From Gemmatimonadaceae bacterium (GTDB taxonomy: Bacteria > Gemmatimonadota > Gemmatimonadetes > Gemmatimonadales > Gemmatimonadaceae), in the NCBI GenBank assembly GCA_020846935.1, contig JADLCY010000002.1, forward strand, positions 248,001 through 312,000: a stretch of 64,000 nt of DNA, given 5' to 3'. Below the pieces are notes generated by a model. That model saw only the letters and a list, made by a program, of their open reading frames with translations, did not search any database and was not told the DNA's origin. Position numbers and translations under genes: made by a program. Below, piece by piece: positions 27,471-35,893 of the stretch (positions are counted from its first letter, which is position 1; each line of letters opens with the position of its first letter).

Positions 27471-28124
27471 TCAGGTCGACCTGGCACGCGCCACCGACCT
27501 GCGGCGCCGGGGCCTCGTCGACGGTGTTGCGCCCAACATTTTGAGAAAGAGCTGTACGTACTTGCGTGCTGCGCGCTCCGGAGGCGACGGATATGCGGTC
27601 GGCACGACCTCGCGACCCAGCGCGTCGGCGAACAGCGCCGACGAGAGCATCGTGCATGCGGTGCGCGTCTCCTCGCGCTCGGCCGCGTTCGTCGGCTGTC
27701 GCACACGCGTGGCGTACGACACCAACTGGTTGAAATACGGTGTCTTGGCGTCGCACACGAACTCGCTCATCTCCGGGTGCTCCTCGAGTTCGGCCATCGT
27801 CTTGCGGATCAGGTGTCGGATCTGGCGCATCCCGAGCAAGTGCGCCTCGGCCCAGGTCACCAACTCGGCCTCGACATCGCTCCCGGGTCGGGCCGGCAGC
27901 GCGGCTCGAAGCGTCGGGTGTACGCACTCGAACGCCTCGCTCATGAGCTGCGACTTGGAGCCAAACAATCGAAAGAGTGTGACTTCGTTGACGCCTGCGG
28001 CCTCCGCAATGCGGCGCGTCGTCGCGCCGCGAAACCCGGCCTCGGCAAACACCGCCGCAGCCGCCTCGAGCAATCGCTGGCGGCTCTCCGGTGGCGCGGC
28101 AGGCCGTAACGCTTCCCTGGTCAT
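27471..28124 (-). CDS. TetR/AcrR-family transcriptional repressor
   Basis: 217 residues. N-terminal HTH: SRQRLLEAAAAVFAEAGFRGATTRRIAEAAGVNEVTLFRLFGSK (about 16-60), a textbook TetR DNA-binding region; the C-terminal helices form the ligand pocket. It is the first gene of the tetR-tolC-mfp-rnd operon and presumably represses it until an inducer binds. I chose the ATG at 28124; a TTG at 28193 in the same frame would add a basic 23-residue extension. A promoter with an overlapping inverted repeat lies upstream. Confidence 0.92.
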   Translation of the reverse strand: MTREALRPAAPPESRQRLLEAAAAVFAEAGFRGATTRRIAEAAGVNEVTLFRLFGSKSQLMSEAFECVHPTLRAALPARPGSDVEAELVTWAEAHLLGMRQIRHLIRKTMAELEEHPEMSEFVCDAKTPYFNQLVSYATRVRQPTNAAEREETRTACTMLSSALFADALGREVVPTAYPSPPERAARKYVQLFLKMLGATPSTRPRRRRSVARARST

Positions 28125-28214
28125 CTCGTGTCCATCGTCCTTCGTGGTGTCCTGTTGCTTCGACGCGCGTCGTCGCCGCGCCTCGCTCAACAAGCCCTGA
28201 ACAGCGGGGGTGAA

Positions 28215-28243
28215 GGGATAGCAGGGCCTGGCGCTTCAAGCAA
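28215..28243 (-). promoter_or_regulatory. Promoter of the tetR efflux operon
   Basis: Minus strand: -35 TTGCTT (28238-28243), spacer of exactly 17 bases, -10 TATCCC (28215-28220). The -35 overlaps the inverted repeat at 28240-28255, so repressor binding there would block RNA polymerase. Confidence 0.5.
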
Positions 28244-28255
28244 GCACTCGCTTGC
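28240..28255. promoter_or_regulatory. TetR-type operator
   Basis: Inverted repeat GCAAGC-ACTC-GCTTGC overlaps the -35 element of the operon. Size and sequence resemble operators of TetR-family efflux regulators. The likely ligand is the TetR protein of this operon (autoregulation). Confidence 0.6.
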
Positions 28256-28265
28256 ATCGAACGGC

Positions 28266-28279
28266 TTCTGCCGGCAGAA
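28266..28279. promoter_or_regulatory. Second palindrome upstream of tetR
   Basis: Perfect 14-bp palindrome TTCTGCCGGCAGAA, 10 bases beyond the TetR-type operator, with an unrelated half-site. It may bind a second regulator. Confidence 0.35.
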
Positions 28280-28720
28280 AGTTTCGTCATCGTGGAGGCT
28301 CCATCAGACGGCCTTCACACATACCTGTCGAACAGAACGGCGCTCGTTCGACATCGACGGGCGGATCGTACGCGACCTCTGGCTGCGCTCCGGCTCGCCA
28401 CCGCGTTGCGACGCGGCCAACACGTCCGTCATTCTGTCGCCTGGGTGCGCAGCGGCAACGACGTAGGATGAGGATCGCGTGGAGCGGGATGAACCGAGGT
28501 GCCAGGTCGGGTTCTCCGAGGTGACCGTTCGCTGGCGCACACTCGCCAACCCGTTGCCCGGCAGGGAGTTGGCCATCGCCTTCGCCCCTGCACGGCTCGC
28601 GTCACGGGGCTCGGCACTCAAGCCCGGCGATTAGCGGCCGACCCTTTTGTGAGCCAGGACACGACGGCACCGGTCCTGCATAGCACAGGAGTCACAGGAC
28701 GCAACACTCCCACGGACGGT
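28280..28720. other. Non-coding stretch between tetR operon and pilin gene
   Basis: About 440 bases without a convincing gene. It includes a 7-bp inverted repeat GTCGAAC/GTTCGAC (28327-28333 and 28346-28352) and must hold the pilin promoter. The reading frames present have codon use and composition unlike the neighbours. Confidence 0.45.
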
Positions 28721-29143
28721 ATGATCATGTCGCGCAACAGCCGGGGCTTCACGTTCGCCGAGATCCTGGTGGCCATGGTGGTGTTTGGCGCACTCACGGC
28801 CATCGCCGTCCCTCGCTATCGCACGTTCAAGGAACGCGCGTTCATCGCGTCCATGAAGACCGACCTCGGTTCGCTGCGCGTGGCCGAAGAAGCGTTCTGG
28901 GCCGAGCACATGACGTATTCGGCAGACACGGCCCAACTCGACTGGAACGGCTCTTCACTCGTGAACGTCTCCATCACGAGCGGGGACTTCAACCACGGCT
29001 TTGCGGCACTCGCGACGCACGCCAGCGCCCCGAGCATGACGTGCCAGACGTTCGTCGGACGTGAAGCGACCACGACCGCGTCCGGCGATATCATCTGCAG
29101 CCCGGCTGCTGGCCTCCCACCCGGGAGCGCGCTCACGCCGTAG
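28721..29143 (+). CDS. Type IV pilin-like protein (class III signal)
   Basis: 140 residues. The leader SRNSRG is followed by FTFAEILVAMVVFGALTAIAVP. Gly is at -1, Phe at +1 and Glu at +5 of the predicted prepilin-peptidase site, and the hydrophobic spine is typical of pilins and type II pseudopilins. The globular part has a C-terminal cysteine pair (MTCQTF... and IICSPAA), likely a disulfide loop. No pil or gsp genes are in the window, so it is an orphan. The ATG at 28721 is used; the ATG at 28727 (MSRN) is equally possible. Confidence 0.88.
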   Translation: MIMSRNSRGFTFAEILVAMVVFGALTAIAVPRYRTFKERAFIASMKTDLGSLRVAEEAFWAEHMTYSADTAQLDWNGSSLVNVSITSGDFNHGFAALATHASAPSMTCQTFVGREATTTASGDIICSPAAGLPPGSALTP

Positions 29144-29168
29144 GTTGGCCTTCCCCCTCGGGTCCCTC

Positions 29169-29194
29169 GCGCCCCGGCCTCACCGCCGGGGCGC
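29169..29194. terminator. Terminator hairpin after the pilin gene
   Basis: Perfect 10-bp stem GCGCCCCGGC (29169-29178) / GCCGGGGCGC (29185-29194), with a 6-base loop, 25 bases after the pilin stop. There is no long T-run. Confidence 0.6.
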
Positions 29195-29248
29195 TGTCGT
29201 CTGGCGACGGGTTAGCTTCAGCGATCGCTTCGACGCGGCCCAACCTTC

Positions 29249-29803
29249 GTGGACGTTCATTTCCGGCTCGCCCGCCCTGACGATGTCGATGCGCTCAACG
29301 CGCTGATCCACGTCTCCGCCGAGGCGCTCAGCCAGGGCTTCTACACGCCCGAAGAGATCGACGCGGCCAACCGGTACGTGTTTGGCGTGGACACCACGCT
29401 CGTTGACGACAGGACGTACTTCATCGGCGAATGCGACGGTCGACCGGTCGCGTGTGGAGGCTGGAGCCGACGCGGTGCTCTGTACGGAGGCGACCAACGA
29501 CGCATGGACGCCGCGCCGGTGCTCGACCCGGCACACGACCCGGCGCGCATCCGCGCGTTTTTCGTACACCCGGACTTTGCACGACGCGGCCTGGGTCGCC
29601 GACTCCTCGAGTTGTGCAGCGACGCCGCGCGCGCCGAGGGATATCAGGCGCTCGAACTCATGGCCACGCTCCCCGGCGTACCGCTGTACGCCGCCGCCGG
29701 ATTCGCGGAAATTGCCGCGGTGCGTGATCGCATGCCTAACGGCGTCGAGGTGCGCTTCGTCCGCATGCAGCGCGCGCTCCCGCCGGTTGCTCCCCCGTCC
29801 TGA
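29249..29803 (+). CDS. GNAT-family N-acetyltransferase
   Basis: 184 residues. The N-terminus MDVHFRLARPDDVDALNALI is a typical GNAT start. IRAFFVHPDFARRGLGRRLLELC (about 101-123) is motif A, with the acetyl-CoA pyrophosphate loop RRGLGRR. LMATLPGVPLYAAAGF is motif B. It transfers an acetyl group to an unidentified amine. GTG start at 29249; no strong ribosome-binding site. The acyltransferase gene begins 6 bases after its stop, so it heads a compact operon. Confidence 0.88.
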   Translation: MDVHFRLARPDDVDALNALIHVSAEALSQGFYTPEEIDAANRYVFGVDTTLVDDRTYFIGECDGRPVACGGWSRRGALYGGDQRRMDAAPVLDPAHDPARIRAFFVHPDFARRGLGRRLLELCSDAARAEGYQALELMATLPGVPLYAAAGFAEIAAVRDRMPNGVEVRFVRMQRALPPVAPPS

Positions 29804-29809
29804 ACGTCC

Positions 29810-30676
29810 GTGCTGCCGTCTGCCGCCCTGGTTCGAGCTGCCGTGTCCGCGGCGCGCTGGATGCCGCCCCCGCTTTTTCGCGCGCTTGGCACACTCGCGG
29901 GTTCCGTGGGGTGGCTCGTGGCGGCGCGTCGCCGGCGCACGATCCGGAAGAATCTCGCGCACCTGACCGCGGGAAACGGCACAGCATCGCGCCACCACGG
30001 ATCCGCGAAAGTCTTCCGTCAACTCTTCGAAGACGCATCGGACCTGTTTCGCCTGCCGGCGCTTTCCCGCACAGCGATCCTCGACCTCGTCGAGACCAAG
30101 GGACTGGACGAGCTCCGCCGCGCGCAGGCATCGGGTCGAGGCGTGATCGTCGTGACACCGCACCTCGGTCCGTACGAGCTGGGGGGCGCCGTGCTCGCAC
30201 TCCTTGGCTTCGCCGTCCACGGCCTGGTCGAGGACATCGATCCCGACACCAACGCCGCGCTGGCGGCGTATCGTGCAGCCACGGGCCTGCAGCTCCTGTC
30301 GCGGAACACCGGCCTGCGACAGCTGTACCGCCTGCTGACCCAAGGGAGCATCGTGCTACTGGTGGCAGATCGAATGGTTGGAGGGGGTGAGGGACTCGTG
30401 GTCCCGTTCGGCGATGCGGCTCGCGAGGTTCCGACCGGGCCGGCCGCGTTTGCGCTTGCCACGGGCGCCCCGATTGTTCCGGGATACATCGTGCGCGGGC
30501 CGCGTGGAGCGCCCCGCTATGTTCTTCACGTGGATCCGGCCATCGAGCCCGATGGACACACCAAAGAGTCGCTGACGCGCCTGGTCGCATCGCGCCTGGA
30601 AACCTTCATTCGCGCACACCCCGACCAGTGGTACGTCTTTCAACCGGACTGGCGCGCCCGTGACGGTCGTCCCTGA
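29810..30676 (+). CDS. LpxL/HtrB-type lysophospholipid (lipid A or PIM-like) acyltransferase
   Basis: 288 residues, membrane-associated acyl-CoA/ACP-dependent acyltransferase. The catalytic box is TPHLGPYELGG (about 115-125), equivalent to the HxxxxE motif. IVLLVADRMVGGGEGLVVPFGDAAREVPTGPAAFALATGAPIVPGY follows the LpxL/PatA pattern of the second conserved block. The first 30 residues include a hydrophobic anchor. It could acylate lipid A or, given the neighbouring PimA-like transferase, a glycolipid as PatA does. GTG start at 29810; its end overlaps the MFS gene by 17 bases. Confidence 0.85.
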   Translation: MLPSAALVRAAVSAARWMPPPLFRALGTLAGSVGWLVAARRRRTIRKNLAHLTAGNGTASRHHGSAKVFRQLFEDASDLFRLPALSRTAILDLVETKGLDELRRAQASGRGVIVVTPHLGPYELGGAVLALLGFAVHGLVEDIDPDTNAALAAYRAATGLQLLSRNTGLRQLYRLLTQGSIVLLVADRMVGGGEGLVVPFGDAAREVPTGPAAFALATGAPIVPGYIVRGPRGAPRYVLHVDPAIEPDGHTKESLTRLVASRLETFIRAHPDQWYVFQPDWRARDGRP

Positions 30677-32000
30677 CGCACGCGTGGTGTCGTCGGCGAC
30701 ACCGACGCTCAGCGCCGTGCTGCGCCGGCCTGCCTTCCTGCTCCTCGTCGCGGGACAGACGCTTTCGCAGTTTGGCGACAAGCTGCACCACATGGCCCTG
30801 ATCGCGCTCGTTGGCAGCGGCGCGCGCGCCGACACGGGGGGCATCGAACTCGCCAAACTGTCGGTCGTCTTCACCGCGCCCGTCGTGCTCTTTGGCCCGC
30901 TCGCCGGAGCGCTGGTCGACCGGTGGAACAAGCGCGTAACCATGATCGTCTGCGACGCGCTGCGCGCGATCCTCGTGTTGGCCATGCCCGCCCTGTACCT
31001 CCGAACCGGCCACCTCTGGTCGGTGTACGTCGCCGCGTTCTTCGTCTTCCTGCTTGGCCTGTTCTTCAACAGCGCGAAGATGGCGCTCATTCCGGATCTG
31101 GTGCAGCGCGACGAACTGCTGCCGGCCAACGCCGCACTCACGTCGATTGGCCGCGTCGCCACGGTCGTGGGGATCGTGGGCGGAGGCATCATCCTCGGCG
31201 CCGACGTCTGGACGCAGTTTGGATGGACGTCATGGGCTGCGGGCTTCTACCTCGATTCCGCGTCCTTTGTGGCGTCGGTCATCACCCTGCTCGGCATCCT
31301 CGCGGTCGCGCAGGCGAAGGGAAACGGTGTGCGCCCGGTCGCACCGCGCGAAACGGTGAAACGAAGTCCCCGACACCTCGTACAGGAAGTTCGGGAGACG
31401 ATACGGGTCGTAGGTCGCACCCCAGGCCTTCGCTTCGCGTTCACCTCGCTCGTACTGCTCGCACTCTTCGCCAGCACGGTGTACGTCGCGATGACGCTTT
31501 CGGTGCAAACGGTGATGGGGCGCGGCACCGAGGGCGTGGGGTACCTGGGCGGCCTGCTGGCCGCAGGAATGGTCGTGGGTTCCCTGACGGTGGGGAGTGT
31601 GGGAAGCCGCTGGCGGAGGGAGCAGCTCATTGTGTGGGGCACGTGCGCCATTGGGCTGCTGATGATCGGCGCGGGGGTGTGGTTTTCGTTCCGGGCCTTC
31701 GTTCCGGTCGCCCTGGTTGGCGGAGCGTTGCTCGCGCCGGTCATGGTGGCGCAGGACACATTGCTGCACGAACATGCGCCGGCCGAGAGCCGCGCCGTGA
31801 TCTTCTCCACAAAGGACCTCCTGGTGGCAGCAGTCTTCGCCGCCTCGGCGTTCATCGTTGGCGGCGGGATCTATCTTTCGGGAACCTTTGGGGTACGAGA
31901 GCCGTTCCGATGGGCACTCGGACTCGTTGGTGCGACCATCGCGGTCATTGCCCTCGCGGTCGAAGGCTGGAGCCTTCGCCGGAGGCCCTCGCAGGTGTAA
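30660..32000 (+). CDS. MFS transporter
   Basis: 446 residues with about 12 hydrophobic segments. It starts with RRPAFLLLVAGQTLSQFGDKLHHMALIALV, similar to lysophospholipid or drug MFS carriers (MFS_3/LplT-like). The family loop between TM2 and TM3 reads LAGALVDRWNKRVTMIVCDALRA (GxxxDRxxRR-type). A basic cytoplasmic loop separates the halves. The gene overlaps the acyltransferase gene by 17 bases (GTG at 30660), which recalls the LplT-Aas partnership, but the substrate is inferred, not shown. Confidence 0.85.
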   Translation: MTVVPDARVVSSATPTLSAVLRRPAFLLLVAGQTLSQFGDKLHHMALIALVGSGARADTGGIELAKLSVVFTAPVVLFGPLAGALVDRWNKRVTMIVCDALRAILVLAMPALYLRTGHLWSVYVAAFFVFLLGLFFNSAKMALIPDLVQRDELLPANAALTSIGRVATVVGIVGGGIILGADVWTQFGWTSWAAGFYLDSASFVASVITLLGILAVAQAKGNGVRPVAPRETVKRSPRHLVQEVRETIRVVGRTPGLRFAFTSLVLLALFASTVYVAMTLSVQTVMGRGTEGVGYLGGLLAAGMVVGSLTVGSVGSRWRREQLIVWGTCAIGLLMIGAGVWFSFRAFVPVALVGGALLAPVMVAQDTLLHEHAPAESRAVIFSTKDLLVAAVFAASAFIVGGGIYLSGTFGVREPFRWALGLVGATIAVIALAVEGWSLRRRPSQV

Positions 32001-32051
32001 GGCACGAACCTCGGCTCAAACTCCTGCCACGAGACACGGATCAAAGGCGGC

Positions 32052-33287
32052 ATGCGCATCGTCCAGATCTCGCCCTATAGTTGGGATGCGCCTGGGGGTG
32101 TCCAGGTGCATATCGGCCAGCTCTCGCATCACCTGCGCGAGCGCGGCCACGACGTGATCGTGCTCGCCCCGGGTGATGCACCCGGCTTTCGCGAGGGCGC
32201 CCGGATCGTGGGCCGCCCGTACCCGGTGCGGGTGAACGGTTCGGTGGCCCGGCTCTGCTTCTCGCGCCGCAGTTCGCGTGTCGTGCGCAAGGCGCTCGAG
32301 GTTTTCACGCCGGACATCATCCACGTCCACGACCCGCTGACACCGAGCACGTCGATGCTTGGGGTGCTGCACCGCAATGCCCCGGTCGTTGCCACGTTCC
32401 ATTCGTATTTTGCGCGCGATCACTTCGAGGGCCGCGTCTACTCGGCCATCGCGCCGCTTCTCCGTCCGGTGTGGCGCAAGGTCGATCGGCGGCTTGCCGT
32501 GAGCACCGCCGCGCGGCACTCCGTGTGTTCGCGCATGGGTGACGATCCCGTGGAGATCGTGCCGAACGGTGCAGACGTCGATGTGTTCGCGTCTGCTGCT
32601 CCGGCAAACTTGCCGCCCGGGCGACACCTGCTGTTCGTGGGGCGTCTGGAGCCACGGAAGGGATTTCCCGTGGCGGTGCAGGCGTTCGCGCAGCTCGCGC
32701 CGCGCTATCCGGACCTGCAACTGGTGGTCGTCGGCGACGGCGCGGAACGCGACGCGATCACTGGCCTTCCGGCCGAGGTGCGCGGCCGCGTGCACATGAT
32801 GGGGCGCGTGTCGTACGAAGCACTGCCCACGTACCACAAGGCCGCCGACATCTTCATCAGTCCGGCGACGGGCAGCGAGAGCTTTGGAATTGTGCTGGTC
32901 GAGGCGATGGCCGCGGGCCTGCCGCTCGTGGCGAGCGACATCGCGGGCTACCGCGAAGTGGCTCGCGACGGTCGCGAGGGGTTGCTCGTGCGACCGTCCG
33001 ACCCCCAGGCCCTGGCCGCGGGTGTGCAACGACTGCTCGACGAGCCGACGCTCGCCCGATCGTTAGGCGCTGGCGGCGCCACGCGCGCGCGTGCCTTTGG
33101 ATGGGACCGGATCATCGACCGCCTCGAAACGGTGTACGACTCGCTGATGATCCGGGAGCGCCGGCCCGTCTCGGTGGAAGTGTCGCGCCCCCTCACTCCG
33201 GTGGTCGACGGCGCCGGCGAGCCACGGCTCGGCGCGATCGTCGACGGCCGGAGTGCGCCGGAGTGGGTCGGCGGCGGAAGTCGTTAG
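32052..33287 (+). CDS. GT4 glycosyltransferase, PimA-like
   Basis: 411 residues, GT-B fold. The N-terminus MRIVQISPYSWDAPGGVQVHIGQLSHHLRERGHDVIVLAP follows the PimA (phosphatidyl-inositol alpha-mannosyltransferase) pattern. VNGSVARLCFSRR, PVVATFHSYFAR, IVPNGADVDVF, LLFVGRLEPRKGF and GSESFGIVLVEAMAAGLPLVASDIAGYREV also match it; the last contains the sugar-nucleotide EX7E. The C-terminal 40 residues are low-complexity. It should transfer a sugar from GDP- or UDP-sugar to a lipid or saccharide at the inner membrane face. It ends 9 bases before the convergent PimB-like gene. Confidence 0.88.
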   Translation: MRIVQISPYSWDAPGGVQVHIGQLSHHLRERGHDVIVLAPGDAPGFREGARIVGRPYPVRVNGSVARLCFSRRSSRVVRKALEVFTPDIIHVHDPLTPSTSMLGVLHRNAPVVATFHSYFARDHFEGRVYSAIAPLLRPVWRKVDRRLAVSTAARHSVCSRMGDDPVEIVPNGADVDVFASAAPANLPPGRHLLFVGRLEPRKGFPVAVQAFAQLAPRYPDLQLVVVGDGAERDAITGLPAEVRGRVHMMGRVSYEALPTYHKAADIFISPATGSESFGIVLVEAMAAGLPLVASDIAGYREVARDGREGLLVRPSDPQALAAGVQRLLDEPTLARSLGAGGATRARAFGWDRIIDRLETVYDSLMIRERRPVSVEVSRPLTPVVDGAGEPRLGAIVDGRSAPEWVGGGSR

Positions 33288-33296
33288 GCCTCCGGC

Positions 33297-34424
33297 TCAC
33301 CGCGGACGCGCGACGGCCTCGGCGATCAAGCAGCCCAGGCGCGCCGCCATCACGTCCCAGCTCCACTCGGCGTGTACCCACGCCGCCCCGGTGGCGCCCA
33401 TGCGCTCGCGGCGGTCGCGATCCGCGAGCAGTTCGATGACGGCGTCGCCCACCGGGCCGGGCGCGTCCGGCTCGACCACGAGGCCGGTGTCGCCGTGTCG
33501 CACCGCCTCGGGCGCGCCTCCCGACCGTCCGGCGATCACCGGCCGACCGACCGCGGCGCCCTGCAGAAACACGGCGCCAAGCGCTTCCACGTCAAAGCCA
33601 AACCACCGCGAACGGCACGGCATCGCAAAGACATCGCCGGCACGAAAGTAGGCCGGGAGTTCGGCGTACGGCACGGCGCCAGAAAACACGACGTCGCCTG
33701 CCACACCCTCGCGGGCCGCGAGCGCGCGCAACGCCTCGTCGTGAGGCCCGTGCCCAACGATCAGCAGCTTCGCCCCGGGAACCGCCGCGCACACCGCGGA
33801 CCACGCGCGGATCAGCATGTCCTGCCCCTTGCGAGCCACGAGACGCGAGACGCAGCTCACCACGGGCGCGTCGCCCAACGCGTGCCGCTCGCGCACCAGG
33901 GCGTCGGAGACCCCGGGATGGAAGTGCGCGGTATCGATCCCCGACGGGAGGAGCGGCATGCGCCCTCGCCAGCCAAATGCCGGCTCGAGGCGCGCGCGCG
34001 CCCACGCGCTCACCGCCGTGAGCAGCGAGGCACGGTGCCCGACATGGCGCAGCACTCCGGGGACGATCGCACCGGTCAGCTCCAGGCCGTGCGCAAACCC
34101 GCCGTACGGAATACCGAAGCGGCGCACGATGCCAGGACCCAGGTGGCCCAGCGGCCACGCCGCGCCAAAGAGCACCAGATCGGGGCGTCGCGCGGCGAGC
34201 AGGTCGTGCAGCGCGCGCCGCACGCCGGGCACCGGCAGCATCATCTCGGTCGGCAGGCGGATCACCTCGTGAGGATAGGTCCGATCGAACGCCTCGGCGC
34301 CCGCGTAGTTCGACGTGAACACGGTCACCTGATGTGCCGGCAGTCGGCGCACCAGACGGTCCACGTAGTCGTTGATCCCGCCGATCCGCGGCGGAAAATC
34401 GTTGGTGACGACGAAGATCTGCAC
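33297..34424 (-). CDS. GT4 glycosyltransferase, PimB-prime-like
   Basis: 375 residues, GT-B fold. N-terminus QIFVVTNDFPPRIGGINDYVDRLV, then LFGAAWPLGHLGP, LPSGIDTAHFHPG and SRLVARKGQDMLI. The C-terminal block is CRSRWFGFDVEALGAVFLQ followed by AAVGRPVIAGRSGGAPEAV. From memory these match mycobacterial PimB-prime (second mannosyltransferase of PIM synthesis) motif by motif. GTG start at 34424, 14 bases after the CHAD-CYTH stop, so it is the last gene of a sixA / CHAD-CYTH / GT operon. Donor and acceptor are unproven. Confidence 0.88.
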   Translation of the reverse strand: MQIFVVTNDFPPRIGGINDYVDRLVRRLPAHQVTVFTSNYAGAEAFDRTYPHEVIRLPTEMMLPVPGVRRALHDLLAARRPDLVLFGAAWPLGHLGPGIVRRFGIPYGGFAHGLELTGAIVPGVLRHVGHRASLLTAVSAWARARLEPAFGWRGRMPLLPSGIDTAHFHPGVSDALVRERHALGDAPVVSCVSRLVARKGQDMLIRAWSAVCAAVPGAKLLIVGHGPHDEALRALAAREGVAGDVVFSGAVPYAELPAYFRAGDVFAMPCRSRWFGFDVEALGAVFLQGAAVGRPVIAGRSGGAPEAVRHGDTGLVVEPDAPGPVGDAVIELLADRDRRERMGATGAAWVHAEWSWDVMAARLGCLIAEAVARPR

Positions 34425-34438
34425 GATGATACCGTTGC

Positions 34439-35893
34439 CTAACGGGCGAGGTTGGCGTTCACGTACTCCGGCTCTCCCGTCACGTCACGCACGAGCACCG
34501 GAGCAAGCCACGCCGGGATCTCCACCGGCTCATCGACGCTCGCCAGTTCGATCTCGGCGAGCACGAGATCGCGGTCAGTGAACTCGTCGACTTCCCAGAA
34601 CCGCTGCCCCTCGGCCACGCGATGCCTTCGCTTGCGTACGCGGCGACCGGTGGTGAGCGGCCACATCGCCGCGAAGATCTCCGGCGTGGTCGCCTCCTCC
34701 AGCTCCACGCGGGCCACCCCACGGCCCGACTTCACCGTGCGAAACCAGGTCTCTCCGTCCGGTGTGACCACGCGCCGCAGTCGCTCGACGAGTCGCTCGC
34801 CAGGGACGTAGCCCTGTTCGATCTCCCACACCTCGGCGCGCGGCATCGACGGAGGAACTCGCGACAGCAGGTACTTCCGCTCGATCTCCACACCGCCCGC
34901 CCTGTGTGCATCGAGGATCTCAGCCACGTCCTCGACGGCGGCGAAGAAGGTGTCGCGCGCATCAGTGGACCATCGCGACGCCCACGCCGCAAACGCGTCG
35001 CGCGTCTCATGCAGCAGACGCTCGGTGAGCGCCTCGACTCCCGGTTGCACGTCAGGTGGGGAACGCCTCGCGCGCCGTGCGCCTCCCTCATCGACCGACG
35101 CAGCCCCCCGCAGAGCGCGTTCGACGCGCGCGCGCTCGGCGTGCGTGTGCAGGTGGTGGCTCCAGACATGGGCATCGTGCAAACCACCCAGAGCGTCCTG
35201 CATGGCCTTGAGCGCCGAGATCAACGCGGGCGCACCCGTAACCCACGGCGTCACTGGTTCGATCAGGTAGCGCAGACGCTTGCCGGCGATCCGCGCGCGA
35301 TGAATGGCCGCGTCGTCGGCCGACTCGTGTATTCGCTCCAGTCGACGCCGAAACACCGTGGCGTGTGAGCGGACAGCGGTCGCCATGGCGGTGGTGAACG
35401 GCACCTCGCGCGGCCCGTCTTCGACATGGTGCGCCACGCGGTACCAGGTCATCGCTTCCCGCAGTTCATTCACCGCGCCCTCGAATGCGGCGATCGATGC
35501 CGCGTCGAGCGTGGCGCCATCGCGCCGACCTTCATCGACGGCAGCCATCACCCAGCGGATGCCCGGCCGGTGGCGCCGCTGGGCCCGGGGGAGCGTCGTT
35601 TCGAGCCAGGCATGAAACACTTCGGCATCGCGACGTCCGCTCGTCGAACGCGCCACGCGGCGCAGCGTGCGCACGGCCCGAGGTGGACCGCCGCGACCGA
35701 GCACCTCGCGCCAGGCGCGGAGCCAGCTGCGCAGCCGGCGCACGGCCACGCGGAAGTCGTGCAGGGCCTCGTTGTCGCCCGGCATGTCGAGCCGTGTTCG
35801 TGCCGCGGCAGCGTCGGCCAGCATGGCGAGCGCCACCAGGCGGATGCCTCGCGGTTCTGCGGTATCGAGCAACGACGCCGGGAGCTCTCGCAC
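34439..35893 (-). CDS. CHAD-CYTH protein (CHAD N-terminal, CYTH C-terminal)
   Basis: 484 residues. Residues 1-310 are a CHAD domain, a helical bundle with conserved His/Arg (LHDFRVAVRRLRSWLRAW, AAIHRARIAGKRLRYLIEP, LGGLHDAHV) that binds polyphosphate. Residues 335-484 are a CYTH domain with the ExExK signature EIERKYLL (336-343) and basic strands (GERLVERLRRV, WFRTVKSG), a triphosphate tunnel fold. Common fusions have CYTH first; here the order is reversed. GTG start at 35893 directly abuts the sixA stop codon, so translation is coupled. Likely role: inorganic polyphosphate or triphosphate metabolism. Cytoplasmic. Confidence 0.9.
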   Translation of the reverse strand: MRELPASLLDTAEPRGIRLVALAMLADAAAARTRLDMPGDNEALHDFRVAVRRLRSWLRAWREVLGRGGPPRAVRTLRRVARSTSGRRDAEVFHAWLETTLPRAQRRHRPGIRWVMAAVDEGRRDGATLDAASIAAFEGAVNELREAMTWYRVAHHVEDGPREVPFTTAMATAVRSHATVFRRRLERIHESADDAAIHRARIAGKRLRYLIEPVTPWVTGAPALISALKAMQDALGGLHDAHVWSHHLHTHAERARVERALRGAASVDEGGARRARRSPPDVQPGVEALTERLLHETRDAFAAWASRWSTDARDTFFAAVEDVAEILDAHRAGGVEIERKYLLSRVPPSMPRAEVWEIEQGYVPGERLVERLRRVVTPDGETWFRTVKSGRGVARVELEEATTPEIFAAMWPLTTGRRVRKRRHRVAEGQRFWEVDEFTDRDLVLAEIELASVDEPVEIPAWLAPVLVRDVTGEPEYVNANLAR

